This document shows, piece after piece, positions 1-10,221 of a stretch of DNA of 50,259 bases (position 1 is the first letter of the stretch; the number at the start of each line of letters is the position of its first letter). The stretch comes from Muribaculaceae bacterium. GTDB taxonomy: Bacteria > Bacteroidota > Bacteroidia > Bacteroidales > Muribaculaceae. The stretch lies in the NCBI GenBank assembly GCA_022509105.1, contig JAFLTV010000014.1, positions 1 through 50,259 of the forward strand, given 5' to 3'. The position numbers were made by a program, and so were the translations under genes. The notes under the pieces are model-generated. The model did not search any database and had not been told where the DNA came from. It saw nothing but the letters and a program-made list of their open reading frames with translations.

Positions 1-16
1 TACCCATATTTACAAG

Positions 17-54
17 TAAATCAGCCAATTAGTTAACTCTAAAAGGCTGATTTA
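17..54. terminator. Hairpin ending the operon left of the window
   Basis: A 10-bp perfect inverted repeat (TAAATCAGCC / GGCTGATTTA) encloses an 18-nt loop and is followed by a short T-rich stretch. It probably ends a gene outside the window. The remaining 5' gap (55-213) is AT-rich and carries a weak -7-like TAACTTTAC at about 152-160, which may belong to the fimbrillin operon; I see no gene in it. Confidence 0.5.
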
Positions 55-213
55 TTCTTATATAATTATTGCTTTCTTATATCGAACTCACGTTAATTAA
101 GTAATAACCTCAAATTATAAAGAGGCGTGATAATATTATTTGGAATTTTTTATTAACTTTACAAATTAATTCGATTTTAAATCTGTTAGCAGATAGGGAA
201 AATCAAATATTTC

Positions 214-1932
214 ATGAAAAAACTAATTTTTATAATACCGCTATTGGCTCTATTACTGGCTGCTTGTTCAAATGAGACGGCAGAACCTGAAATAGGTCCT
301 GAGGGACCTGAGGATGTCAAACGCAGTTGTATTACTGTAGCGCTTTATGCCCCGGCACCTACTACCAGAGTCGATGGTTATATAGACGGTTCTGAGTCCG
401 AAAATCAGGTCAATACAATAAGGTTCTTCTTTTTTAAAGAAGGGGGCGAGCCATGTCAGGTCTTCAAACAGGCAGCTACGAGATCTTATCTGTCATACAT
501 AGACTGGATTCCTTCCGGAAATGATATAGAAACTGGAGATCCGGACATTACAGTCGAGAAAATCGCCTCAGCTACTTTAGGTCTGAATCAACCGGCTGAC
601 GAGGAGTTGCCGTCGCTCGTATTGGCTGTTATAAATCCCACTCGAGATATTTTAGATCTTGAGAATCCCAATTTAGGTAATTTAAAAACCCTTGTAGGTA
701 ATTATTACGACGGGCTACATGATTCTAATTTCCTTATCACAAATTCAGTATATGTTGATAAAGAGGGAGATGAAATAACTGCGACTCCCATTACGGAAGT
801 AAACTTCGGCGATCCCACAGATGAAGAAAGCATGGAAAAAATGAAGCCGATAGAAATATTTGTAGAACGCGTACTTGCCCGTCTTGATTTTTCCTTGCAA
901 CTTGACCCGAAAACCAATCCTTCCAGTATTGTAAATGGAAAAACCATTTATAAGGTCAGCGATCCGTCTGTAGACGGTAAGGAGTCTGATGTATATGTGA
1001 AATTCTTAGGATGGAATGTAACTGCAACTTCCCAATCATCAAGAGCCATCAAGATGATTAATCCAAGTTGGAATGAGGACATTTTTGGAGGTGTAAATAA
1101 TCCATGGTATATTCCACAATACCATCGTTCTTTCTGGGCAATCAATCCTCAATATTTAAATTACAATTACGGAGATTTCAACGATGCCCAAGCAGAAGAT
1201 ATTATTCAGGAAGAGGGTAAATTGGCTACGGTTTATCTGCAGGAAAACGCAGCAGATTATACAAGCAATTTATCTCCGGTCGGACCTAAAACTCCTACAT
1301 GTGTAATCATAGGAGCTCAGTTAGTAAACTCCGAAGGTGAACCATTGCCTCTGGCGCGATGGGCCAACAGATATTACACGCAGGATAATTTGCTCATAGC
1401 AGTTGCAAATGTCCTTAACCTTTTTCAGCGAACCACTGAAAACGGTGAAGTCTCTTTTGATCCGATTGCTCCCGAATATCTCAAGTTTGTATCGCCCGAA
1501 GCCGTAACTCTCCCTGACGGGGAAACGCCTGAAAGCTATAGCGCCTACGTACAACTCAACGAAAAGGGAGCAGGCATTACCTGGTATAATGGTGACACCT
1601 TGGATGCTACCCCCTTGTCAAAGGAAGCAGTAAACTCTTATATCCTCAACCGGGTGAACTATGTGCTGGTTTGGACCTCTGGATACACCTACTATTACTT
1701 TGACATACTCCATTTAGGCACAGCAGATGGTGCAGGCTATTATGGCATTGTCAGGAATCACCTATATAAGGCTAATCTTATAGGCATATCCGGACTCGGG
1801 ACTCCGGTGTTTGATCCTGGAAAAGTGATTTATCCAACCAAGCCTTCTCCTGATGATAATATTCTAAATGTTGAGGTTAATATCCTGCAGTGGCGAATAG
1901 TGACGCAGGATTACGAGCTTACATGGCCATGA
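214..1932 (+). CDS. Fimbrillin/Mfa-like lipoprotein 1 of 7
   Basis: This 572-residue exported lipoprotein has a signal peptide with lipobox LLAAC (lipid Cys18). After a Pro/Glu-rich linker comes a beta-strand ending in PTTR (Arg52), the position where Bacteroidales fimbrillins are typically cut by an Arg-specific protease before donor-strand polymerisation. The rest looks like all-beta fimbrillin domains, with a Tyr-rich C-terminus. It is the first gene of a seven-gene run and is followed 41 bp later by the next one. The fimbrial role is inferred from signal, size, Arg site and neighbours; I cannot say whether it is shaft, anchor or tip. A weak TAACTTTAC box lies about 55 bp upstream. Confidence 0.75.
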   Translation: MKKLIFIIPLLALLLAACSNETAEPEIGPEGPEDVKRSCITVALYAPAPTTRVDGYIDGSESENQVNTIRFFFFKEGGEPCQVFKQAATRSYLSYIDWIPSGNDIETGDPDITVEKIASATLGLNQPADEELPSLVLAVINPTRDILDLENPNLGNLKTLVGNYYDGLHDSNFLITNSVYVDKEGDEITATPITEVNFGDPTDEESMEKMKPIEIFVERVLARLDFSLQLDPKTNPSSIVNGKTIYKVSDPSVDGKESDVYVKFLGWNVTATSQSSRAIKMINPSWNEDIFGGVNNPWYIPQYHRSFWAINPQYLNYNYGDFNDAQAEDIIQEEGKLATVYLQENAADYTSNLSPVGPKTPTCVIIGAQLVNSEGEPLPLARWANRYYTQDNLLIAVANVLNLFQRTTENGEVSFDPIAPEYLKFVSPEAVTLPDGETPESYSAYVQLNEKGAGITWYNGDTLDATPLSKEAVNSYILNRVNYVLVWTSGYTYYYFDILHLGTADGAGYYGIVRNHLYKANLIGISGLGTPVFDPGKVIYPTKPSPDDNILNVEVNILQWRIVTQDYELTWP

Positions 1933-1973
1933 TTTTTAAATGAATCCGAAAGGACAAATAATCCCTCGAAAAA

Positions 1974-3311
1974 ATGGTTAGATGGTGGTTCTATATTAGT
2001 ATGTTGGTGGCAGGGTGCTTGATATCCTGCTTCGCAACGTCGTGCCATAATGAAAAACCTGATCTGCCCGGTTTTGAAGAAGACCGTCTTTACAAAATGG
2101 CCATAAATTTCTCCACCGTCACCACAAGGGACGGGAATATGAAGGTGTTAGAAAAAATCAAAACTTTCCGCATAATTATTACCTCTATGTCCTCAAATTC
2201 ACAGGAAGGGGAACCGGATGATATGGATGGTCAGACAGAAAGCAAAGAGATAGTGCAGCTCAACAAGCTTGTTACTGAAGAATCTCTGGCTTCCACTTTT
2301 AACTATTATCTTCTTTGGCACACAGATTTAGGCACAAAGAATTTTTATCTGTTTGCCAATGAAGAGTCTGTCGGAAATCTAAGCTACTCAAATGGAATTT
2401 CTGAAGAAACAAATTTGAAAACGTTGTTAAATAGTTTTGAGCCGGGATCAGACGCTTCAGATTTGAAATCTATCCTGACATCTGCTTATTTCACACCGGA
2501 ATATAAGGAAGAATCGGGCAATATCTATTTACCTTATACCTCAATGTATGAAGGGATAGAAATGAATGAAAATTATAAAAGTCTCGAAATGTATCTTGTG
2601 CCTGTGGCCACAAAATTCATCTTCAATTTCGTTAACTACCGACAAAACCCCGTTTATATTGATGGTATCTCGATAAATTCTACTAATGTCAACAGCTATC
2701 TGTTTGCAAATGTTGGTGAGAATAATATGCAGATGACGCTGCCCAACGCAACCTCTTCATTGTATTGGGTAGACTGGCTGGCTAAAGTTTCAGAATTATC
2801 TCATGGCAATTATGGCTATAGCCAAAATCAGAGTTTCAACAGCTTATATGGCTGGATTTGGGATTACAACTTACCGACACCCGAGGATTATTATTCTTAT
2901 GTATTTCCTATCACTCAATTAGAAATACCGGGATTTTCATATCCTGACAATGAGGATGGCAACGAAGGAGAGGAAGTTGAAGGCACTCCCGGGAAATATA
3001 CGGCCGGACCGTTTTATGTGCCCGAAAGTAAAGTAAATCTAAGCCTTCCTGACCCCGATAACGATGGTCGGGTAACCCAGAAATATTGTCTCACCATCGG
3101 TTTAAAAGACAGCGTCACTGAGAACAAGGATGTGCCTGAATTTAATGATGTGGAAATTGAAAATTTAAATGCATTGTTTAGAAACACTTGCGTTATAATT
3201 AATCTCGTGATGCGGCAAGGAGATGTGGAAATTTATGCTCAGATCACTCCTTGGATTGTCAAAAAAGTCAACGGCTGGGTTACAGAGGGTAACAAACCTA
3301 ATTTTTTATAA
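1974..3311 (+). CDS. Fimbrillin/Mfa-like lipoprotein 2 of 7
   Basis: A 445-residue exported protein with an unusual Trp-rich N-terminus (MVRWWFYIS) and a lipobox FATSC (Cys24). A later Met at residue 10 would also leave a usable signal peptide, so the start is not certain. The TVTTR motif (Arg52) lies 28 residues after the lipid Cys, as in its neighbours. The remainder is acidic, aromatic-rich and probably beta-sandwich. The tight spacing (41 bp before, 13 bp after) supports co-transcription. Fimbrial subunit or anchor is the most likely role; no enzyme motif is visible. Confidence 0.7.
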   Translation: MVRWWFYISMLVAGCLISCFATSCHNEKPDLPGFEEDRLYKMAINFSTVTTRDGNMKVLEKIKTFRIIITSMSSNSQEGEPDDMDGQTESKEIVQLNKLVTEESLASTFNYYLLWHTDLGTKNFYLFANEESVGNLSYSNGISEETNLKTLLNSFEPGSDASDLKSILTSAYFTPEYKEESGNIYLPYTSMYEGIEMNENYKSLEMYLVPVATKFIFNFVNYRQNPVYIDGISINSTNVNSYLFANVGENNMQMTLPNATSSLYWVDWLAKVSELSHGNYGYSQNQSFNSLYGWIWDYNLPTPEDYYSYVFPITQLEIPGFSYPDNEDGNEGEEVEGTPGKYTAGPFYVPESKVNLSLPDPDNDGRVTQKYCLTIGLKDSVTENKDVPEFNDVEIENLNALFRNTCVIINLVMRQGDVEIYAQITPWIVKKVNGWVTEGNKPNFL

Positions 3312-3324
3312 GATTAAGGATTAA

Positions 3325-4536
3325 ATGGCAGGTTTGAGAAAATATTGGAAATTTCTTTCACTTCCGGCTCTTCTTCTTGCCGGAGCCTGTGGTGATACAG
3401 AAGAAACCCGGAATCCATCTGATGATACGGATTTGGAAGTAATCAAAGTAAGCCGACTTTCGCGGGCTGAAGCGCCGGGCATGGAAGATTTGGCTGATGG
3501 TGAGGCGGAAGCTATTGTCAAAAACGAGTTCAACCCGGATGATATTCTGTATATATCCCAGATGGGTTCTTCTGTAAATCCTTCGTTTAATGAAGGAGCC
3601 TCCAATTTATACACTTATCAATACTATGAAAACGATGAGGCTTCATGGGACGAGGGATTCAATTTCAGGGTTAAGTCCGGAACTATGCCACTGAGATGGA
3701 GCGCTGTAAGAGAATTAGGATCTGCCAGTAATGCATTCGCATTTTATGGAATGTTTTTCCCAGGCAATGAAGTAGCATTTAATGTTAAAACGGACCAAAC
3801 CGGAGCGCCTGAGGATCCTTACAATCCAATTAATTTCAATAATTCAGACATATTAGGGGCCTATCATGCCACATCTGCTCTCTATACGCGTCTGAGGTTC
3901 AATCTCTTTCACCTGATGGTTTATTTGAAAGTCACCATTTATGTGCCGGTTTATACGGATTCTTCTGAGGATTTAGAATATTCCGGTTTCAAAGAAGGTG
4001 CGATGAAAGCAGCCTATATGCTTAACACACAAAACTCTTTCACCATAGAATGGAGGGCTGAACGAAGCTCTGACACAGAAGCGCCGCTGACTCAGAACAA
4101 CGGAGATAAAGCCAACATCAAGATGTATATGCATAAGCCTGACGAGGAAATTATTGAAGATTTCAAGGTGAGTGACTATTATAACGGCGGAGAAATAATT
4201 TCGGACAGGGTAAGAGCCTATAATTTCAGTGTGCTTTTCCCGGCTCAGCCTTTCAATCAAAACAGCAATATCATCTGTTTTGTGCTTCAAAAACCTATAC
4301 AGGGACAAGGAACCAGCTCTGACACATATTATTATTTCTCCTCTAATCAACTTATGTCTCTGTCAACTGACTTTGCTTTGAACCAAGGCACTCTTCAGCA
4401 ATTATATTTATACCTTCCAAGGTCTACCAATAAAACAATTTTGATTGGGGCCAAAATATTAGACTGGGGAAACACCTCCACAGAAATGACAGTGATTCCA
4501 ACGGATTCAGAGTCAGGGCAATATGATGCTGATTGA
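3325..4536 (+). CDS. Fimbrillin-family lipoprotein 3 of 7
   Basis: A 403-residue lipoprotein with lipobox LAGAC (Cys22). A basic/Ser segment, VSRLSR (Arg44, Arg47), takes the place of the TTR processing site of the neighbours. The body has the layout of Bacteroidales fimbrillin-family proteins: an early DDILYIS strand, a central LRFNLFHLMVYLKVTI strand, and a late strand near the C-terminus reading ILDWGNTSTEMTV, which resembles the 'I.dW...' ending of fimbrillin-like proteins. Only 13 bp separate it from the gene before. It is one of the more recognisable family members and a candidate structural pilin. Confidence 0.78.
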   Translation: MAGLRKYWKFLSLPALLLAGACGDTEETRNPSDDTDLEVIKVSRLSRAEAPGMEDLADGEAEAIVKNEFNPDDILYISQMGSSVNPSFNEGASNLYTYQYYENDEASWDEGFNFRVKSGTMPLRWSAVRELGSASNAFAFYGMFFPGNEVAFNVKTDQTGAPEDPYNPINFNNSDILGAYHATSALYTRLRFNLFHLMVYLKVTIYVPVYTDSSEDLEYSGFKEGAMKAAYMLNTQNSFTIEWRAERSSDTEAPLTQNNGDKANIKMYMHKPDEEIIEDFKVSDYYNGGEIISDRVRAYNFSVLFPAQPFNQNSNIICFVLQKPIQGQGTSSDTYYYFSSNQLMSLSTDFALNQGTLQQLYLYLPRSTNKTILIGAKILDWGNTSTEMTVIPTDSESGQYDAD

Positions 4537-4575
4537 TTTGAACATCTCAGTGAAACCTAATTAAGGAAAGATTTT

Positions 4576-5991
4576 ATGTTTTCAAAAAACATTGATATAA
4601 AAAATCTAATAACATGCTTTCCCGTCTTGATGATAGCATTTATGCTGTCGTCGTGTGGGGGGGAAGCCCTTGAAAATATCGGGGAGGAGAAAGTCCCTTT
4701 AAGGATTTCAGCACAATTTGCCGAGATTTTATCATCAAGAGGATACGAATCCGGTCCGGTTACATCAGGGAAATATTATCTTTCTTATCCTAATGCCTCA
4801 GCTCAAGGAGCTTATTCATTAGCCACGGTAGATTTCCAGTTCCAGGATGTGACTCCGGGCATCGGAATTGTAATGACACAGAATAATGAGGAACTCAGCT
4901 GGGCAGAGGTAGAGGGGAACCAGCCCAATTTCTATCTTGATAACGTTCCAATCCAAAATTCCAGTCAGGATCCGATGATTGTAACCTTTGACAACACATA
5001 TAATCCCTTTATAGCCGGAGTTTTTGACGATGAAGGCAAAAATGATCTATTATGGGGTTCGAAATCCGTAAACAGAAATACCAAGACCATAAATTTCGAT
5101 CTTCATCATTATATGGCCAGGCTTAAGGTTGTTGTAACTGTCGACGAGACTTACGCAGCTGATGATGAATTATCCTTGGAAGGAGCCACAGTGTATATAA
5201 CCAAACTTCAACAGACTCCCGTAGCTTATAATCGTTTAGACGGGTCGCTTGAGCTTCGTGAAGACGATTACACTTCATTATATCTTGTTAAGGATGGCCT
5301 GAATTGGGGGGTAATTGAAACTGAAGTTGAAGGTAATGAACCCGACGGAGGTGATTCATCTGAAACAAGTGAAATTACTACTTATATAACACAAGATTTC
5401 GTATTGCCTCCCCAGGTTCTTCAGGAGGGTGAGGGGCGCCCGCGTCTTTATATTAAATTGCAAAACGGTAAGGAATTTTCAGGAGTAATCCCTTATGCAA
5501 TGTATGTTAATGATAATGAGTATCCTGAAAATTATCCCATGACCCTCTCGTTTCTAAAGGAGCATATCCTTACGATAAGCACCAGGATTAGCAGTGAACC
5601 TCCTGAACTCGTGTTTATGCCGGTTTTGCTTGTGGAGTGGGTTGACAAAGGAACTTTTGATCTGGATGCCCATCAGGCAGGTATTTATATCGCGCAGGAA
5701 TTTTACAACTTGATAAAATTTTATAATTCTGATGCCGATTCAAGAGATTATCAGCTTCAAAGATATGGTTCATATTCTGTAATCGATGGAAACCCAACAT
5801 GGAATTTCAACCTCTGGTCATCCATAATGTTGGATTATGATATAATAGCCGGGGAAATGGTACCTGGCAATGATAAACCGGATTTCAATTTCATATTCAA
5901 CGGTTATTCGGTCTTTATAGACTATAACGACGGTAAAGAACCAAAAGCGGTTACTCCACAGGAATTATATAAGATATTGAAAGGAAACTGA
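4576..5991 (+). CDS. Fimbrillin-family lipoprotein 4 of 7
   Basis: A 471-residue lipoprotein with lipobox MLSSC (Cys27) and an SSR site (Arg55). Fimbrillin-like strands follow, including FDLHHYMARLKVVVTV around residue 180, the family's central strand. After residue about 350 it carries a LLVEWVDKG strand, then an extra tail starting AGIYIAQEFYNLIKFYN that resembles the tails of the next three gene products. That tail looks like the entry segment of a GLUG/parallel-beta-helix type adhesin domain, here cut short. Gaps of 39 and 41 bp link it to its neighbours. Confidence 0.75.
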   Translation: MFSKNIDIKNLITCFPVLMIAFMLSSCGGEALENIGEEKVPLRISAQFAEILSSRGYESGPVTSGKYYLSYPNASAQGAYSLATVDFQFQDVTPGIGIVMTQNNEELSWAEVEGNQPNFYLDNVPIQNSSQDPMIVTFDNTYNPFIAGVFDDEGKNDLLWGSKSVNRNTKTINFDLHHYMARLKVVVTVDETYAADDELSLEGATVYITKLQQTPVAYNRLDGSLELREDDYTSLYLVKDGLNWGVIETEVEGNEPDGGDSSETSEITTYITQDFVLPPQVLQEGEGRPRLYIKLQNGKEFSGVIPYAMYVNDNEYPENYPMTLSFLKEHILTISTRISSEPPELVFMPVLLVEWVDKGTFDLDAHQAGIYIAQEFYNLIKFYNSDADSRDYQLQRYGSYSVIDGNPTWNFNLWSSIMLDYDIIAGEMVPGNDKPDFNFIFNGYSVFIDYNDGKEPKAVTPQELYKILKGN

Positions 5992-6032
5992 TTTCATCGA
6001 ATCCACAATTATAAGAAAGTAAACATAACTTA

Positions 6033-7808
6033 ATGAAAAATATATTCAGATCATATCATATACAGTCAAGCCTGATATTTTTTAATTTCATGCTTCTTCT
6101 CTCATTGTGTGGCTGCACAACGGAAGAATTGTCAAATAGAGATGAAACCGGAGTTCATCCTTTAGAATTGACCATGACGATAGAGGGATTAGACGATGTG
6201 AAAACAAAGGCTCAACGCACTGACATACATGATCAATGGTCATATGTGGGATTCGATCCGGGCGATAAAATGGGATTTTTTTCTTCCGGAGGTAATAGCA
6301 AGGAGAACGACGGTCCTTTTATAAATCAAGAATTAGAATATTCAGATAGGGATGGTTATAAGAGGTTTCTGGATCCTGATGGTTCGGTGTTCAGCCCTTC
6401 TTCAATGAAGAATAACGAAGTGTATATGTATTTCCCTTATGATTCCGGGATTACTGAAGGAGGCATGGTGTTGAGAACTTACCCGAACCCGGCGCAACCC
6501 GAAGGAGAGCCACGTTGTATAGATTTACTCAGTTCTTCGGATCTGACCATCATGGGCAACACCCAGGCTTTATATGGCACTTTCAAGCATGCCTTTTCGG
6601 AATTGATTATAATAAGGGGAGAGGGTTTTGATAATCCTACAGACGAAACAATTAATGTTGTTATCAGCGCAAGCTGCACTAACTTTAAGCTAACCGTTGG
6701 AAATACTGGGAGCTGGAGTTGCACTCCGCAACTTATATATGATCCCTCGAATTCCCTTGGACTTGACTCGGAACAGGCAAAGAAATGGCAGGCTTGGAAA
6801 GGAGGGAACTATAGTATTACCACGGATGATGAGGTTGGTGAGGAGGCATGGTACGTGATATTGCCTACAATCGGCACATCCGGATTTGGAAGATCTTCAG
6901 TGGAATATATAGAATTATACGATAATGAAGGCAACCTTCAGAGAGTATCCTCTGTGAAGCTTAGTGGTTCTAACACCCCCAATCCGACAAAATTCCTGGA
7001 TTCAGGATGGAGATATCCGGTAAAAATCAATATGACTGAATTGGGACCGACTATCAATCCCTACCCGATTCTTCCATGGAATGATAATGTGGATCTGACG
7101 GATTCCCGTGAGAGAGGTATTAATGATGCGAGCGAATTCCTAAATTGGGTTAGCGATTACAATGCTTATCTGGCTGATAAAAATGATGAGGCGAAACAAA
7201 ATGCTTTGCTTGCCTATGGAGATAAAATCATCAACGGTAACACCAATGAAGTGACATGGAATTTCTATATTCTCAATGACATAGACCTCACCAATTATGT
7301 TCCTTCGCTGGGCACCGATAATGAAGGCACGGAAACTACAGATTTCAGTGTGATAATACCAACTTTGGAGGATATGCTTGATGGAAAGAGCACAAGGCTT
7401 TCAAACGGACAATTCGAGAATAATAAAATTTTAGGTCTGACGAAGACTTTTATCAGAGATCTGAAAGGCACTGTTAGAAATCTGGATTTTGTGAAACCCT
7501 ACATCCTGGCTGATGAAACATCATCACCTCAAGAAATGGGCATTATTTCAACGACTATGACATCTGCCACTGTATTAAACTGTAATATTGAGAATGGCAC
7601 TCTATACAATCCGAATGGAGCTGCCGGGATGGTTACAGGAAAAATGACAGGGATAAACAATACTATTCAGGATTGTGAGATAAACGGGTTCATGACTTAT
7701 GCCACAACTGTCACCACGCCTGAAGAGGCAGCATTTCTTGTGGGTAGTATGGAACCCGCACCAACCAATATATTTTCCGGTAATAACGTGGATATTGCAG
7801 GAGAATAA
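6033..7808 (+). CDS. Fimbrillin-family lipoprotein 5 of 7 with beta-helix-like tail
   Basis: A 591-residue lipoprotein with lipobox SLCGC (Cys28) and a basic KTKAQR site (Lys59-Arg62) in the processing position. The N-terminal two thirds looks fimbrillin-like (FKHAFSELIIIRGEG strand near residue 190, PYPILPWNDNVDL near 350). The last third starts with DASEFLNWVSDYNAYL, then FYILNDIDLTNY, the 'DIDL' entry motif common before GLUG-type beta-helix repeats in Bacteroidales surface proteins. It ends with short repeated turns (ATVLNCNIENG, NNTIQDCEINGF). This suggests a fimbrial subunit carrying an adhesive module. The next gene follows after 26 bp. Confidence 0.72.
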   Translation: MKNIFRSYHIQSSLIFFNFMLLLSLCGCTTEELSNRDETGVHPLELTMTIEGLDDVKTKAQRTDIHDQWSYVGFDPGDKMGFFSSGGNSKENDGPFINQELEYSDRDGYKRFLDPDGSVFSPSSMKNNEVYMYFPYDSGITEGGMVLRTYPNPAQPEGEPRCIDLLSSSDLTIMGNTQALYGTFKHAFSELIIIRGEGFDNPTDETINVVISASCTNFKLTVGNTGSWSCTPQLIYDPSNSLGLDSEQAKKWQAWKGGNYSITTDDEVGEEAWYVILPTIGTSGFGRSSVEYIELYDNEGNLQRVSSVKLSGSNTPNPTKFLDSGWRYPVKINMTELGPTINPYPILPWNDNVDLTDSRERGINDASEFLNWVSDYNAYLADKNDEAKQNALLAYGDKIINGNTNEVTWNFYILNDIDLTNYVPSLGTDNEGTETTDFSVIIPTLEDMLDGKSTRLSNGQFENNKILGLTKTFIRDLKGTVRNLDFVKPYILADETSSPQEMGIISTTMTSATVLNCNIENGTLYNPNGAAGMVTGKMTGINNTIQDCEINGFMTYATTVTTPEEAAFLVGSMEPAPTNIFSGNNVDIAGE

Positions 7809-7834
7809 GTTGGAGGCAACTTTAAAGAAAAAGA

Positions 7835-10198
7835 ATGTTAATGAAAAAAATATTCAAGAAGTTTCTACTGCCGGCTTTGATTTGTCCGGTGATGCTCACT
7901 GCATGCACTGAGGATTCTTTGATTGTTTCTCCCGACTCTTCAGATTCCTCTTCAGAACTTCCTGTGGAATTCCTGTTTTCATGTGCCGAAGAAGGAGGAA
8001 CCCGGGCATATATTGATGCTTTCGGCACTGAACGCTTCTCCAAAGATGATGTTATACATGTCTTGGGCACTTTCACTACAAACGCCCTGCAGCCTGACGG
8101 TTCGTATAAAGAGGGGACGATGAAACGTTACGGAGCTCTGAAATATAACGGGATAATCTGGGAATCTCTTGAAGACTCGAAACTGACATGGCCCTCTATT
8201 GCTACGGAGGCTACATTTATAGCTTATTACATTAAGGATAGTTCCGGCTTACTTACCAGTGATCAACCCACTCTGGTATCTTATCTTTCGGAACTTACAT
8301 CATCCTCCGATCCTCTTTATGGAAAATCTGACAATGATGAACCTGTGCCCTATGGTAATGCGGCCAAAATAGATTTCCATCATATATGCGCCCATCTTAC
8401 TCTTGTGGATCTCGAACCTAATGTTTCAGACCAGTATTGGCTCACAGTTCCCGACAATACTCTGAATAATGCTGATCCGAATGATGAGACAACGACTCCG
8501 TTTTACAATGCTTTCCAAATATCTTTAGGTAAAGATGAAAATAATGAGCCGGAATTAAACTTCGAATTCATTCAGCGTGTAGACCCTGAATATAACCTTG
8601 TTTTTATAAAGGGATATCCTACAATGGTTCCACCTCCTGAGACAAGCCCACTGGATCCGGCTACAATGAACCTTGAGTTTTTTTTGAGTCCGGGATATTA
8701 TGATGTCTTTAACCTGGTATATCCAGTGAGTTCAACGGAAACATATCCGTATCTGGAATATAATTACAATAATATTCCTGATTATGTGGGGGATACAGAC
8801 TATGAGAAAGTGCCCCCGCAGCTTGAGGAAAACACTCCTTACACTCTGAATATTACAAAAGCTCCCGGAATCACCATGACTACGCCCACAACCGGCGGAG
8901 GCTGGGATGAATCTGACCAATTCTATTATGTTGTGAATGTGGAGGAATTCCTAAAGGCGGCAAATAAAGGAGCTGAATATTCTGAAGGAGAAAAAAAGAT
9001 TCTTGAAGAAACATTAAACGGAAGCAAGCTTCTCTGCAACGTTGATTTCCATGGGTTTGATTATGCCGATTTCGAAGACAAGAGTTTTTTACCTGATATA
9101 CCTCAGGATAAGGTATTTGACGGCGGTCTCCATTATATCAAGAATATCTTCGTCCCGGTGTTTTATTATAATTATGGAAAAATCGAGAATCTTGGAATAA
9201 AGAATCCGGAGAAACTTGAAATGCAAATTTTGTCGTATGAAGATCCGGCCAAAGACAACAGCCGTAATGGCGCGCTCTGTCATCAGAATAGGCTTACAGG
9301 AACACTTTCTAATATAAGGCTTAGCGACATTATGATGAACGTGACAGTGATATCTGATGTCGTGGCCGGAACTGACGATTCCGAGGTTCATAATATCGGA
9401 GGATTGGCAGGTTCCAACACCGGAGTTATAAATGGAGTTGAAATGGGGGGTCAATTCTCGATCAATGTGTCGGGAGTCACCGGCAGTCCCATGAATTCCA
9501 AGGTGCTTATTGGCGGAGTTTTAGGCCAGAATGCCGGTGGCGGTCTATTGGAAGATGTCTCTACTATCAATAATCATCTGGAGATCAATATAAATAACTC
9601 CTGTGTCGGAGAAATAGGCAGTTATTCTGTCGGAGGTATTGTAGGGCAATTAAGCGGAGATGTTTCCGGAGTCTTGATACCTACCGTGAAAATTGATTGT
9701 ACCGGCAGCAAAGGCGTAACTTCATATATAGGAGGAATGGCCGGTAATCTTGCAACTTCCACTGCAGGTGAAACCGGCAGCATAAACTCTTGTAACGTTG
9801 GAGGAGTGATAAAAGCCGGTGAAAGTATACCTTATGGCAGTCTTACATCAGAATCCTACATAGGAGGTATCGGTGGCTCCGTATTGAATATATCTGTAAC
9901 CGAGTGCAATTCTTCTGTAAGCGTTTATGGACCTGCTGTTGCTAACCAAAATGTGATTTATGGCACGGGGGGTGGTTTCGGCAGAATTTTACAGTCGACC
10001 CTCTCTTATAATTTTGAGAAGTTGATCTGCTCCGGCACAACGCTTCAAGGTCCAGGAATTCCTGAAGGTTATATCGGGAATTTTGTAGGAATAGCTCCAG
10101 ATGATTCCCTGTGGGATGCCTGGATGGATAATTTTTCTTCACATCAGATCACAGTGAAAGATTTCGGTTATGATAATATTGGAGAATCAATGAATTAA
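7835..10198 (+). CDS. Large fimbrillin-type lipoprotein 6 of 7 with GLUG repeats
   Basis: The longest member of the run, 787 residues. The lipobox is MLTAC (Cys24) and the processing-type site is GGTR (Arg57); the Met at residue 3 (7841) is an alternative start. A fimbrillin-like half (IDFHHICAHLTLVDLE strand near 180) is followed by a VNVEEFLKAANKG entry segment. From about residue 521 to 715 there are six GLUG-like repeats of about 35-40 residues (GGLAGSNTG, GGVLGQNAG, GGIVGQLSG, GGMAGNL, GGIGGS, GTGGGFG). GLUG repeats fold as parallel beta-helix and occur in surface adhesins. A tip-adhesin role is the natural inference; the ligand is unknown. Confidence 0.75.
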   Translation: MLMKKIFKKFLLPALICPVMLTACTEDSLIVSPDSSDSSSELPVEFLFSCAEEGGTRAYIDAFGTERFSKDDVIHVLGTFTTNALQPDGSYKEGTMKRYGALKYNGIIWESLEDSKLTWPSIATEATFIAYYIKDSSGLLTSDQPTLVSYLSELTSSSDPLYGKSDNDEPVPYGNAAKIDFHHICAHLTLVDLEPNVSDQYWLTVPDNTLNNADPNDETTTPFYNAFQISLGKDENNEPELNFEFIQRVDPEYNLVFIKGYPTMVPPPETSPLDPATMNLEFFLSPGYYDVFNLVYPVSSTETYPYLEYNYNNIPDYVGDTDYEKVPPQLEENTPYTLNITKAPGITMTTPTTGGGWDESDQFYYVVNVEEFLKAANKGAEYSEGEKKILEETLNGSKLLCNVDFHGFDYADFEDKSFLPDIPQDKVFDGGLHYIKNIFVPVFYYNYGKIENLGIKNPEKLEMQILSYEDPAKDNSRNGALCHQNRLTGTLSNIRLSDIMMNVTVISDVVAGTDDSEVHNIGGLAGSNTGVINGVEMGGQFSINVSGVTGSPMNSKVLIGGVLGQNAGGGLLEDVSTINNHLEININNSCVGEIGSYSVGGIVGQLSGDVSGVLIPTVKIDCTGSKGVTSYIGGMAGNLATSTAGETGSINSCNVGGVIKAGESIPYGSLTSESYIGGIGGSVLNISVTECNSSVSVYGPAVANQNVIYGTGGGFGRILQSTLSYNFEKLICSGTTLQGPGIPEGYIGNFVGIAPDDSLWDAWMDNFSSHQITVKDFGYDNIGESMN

Positions 10199-10221
10199 TT
10201 TTTACAACCTGATTTTTAAGA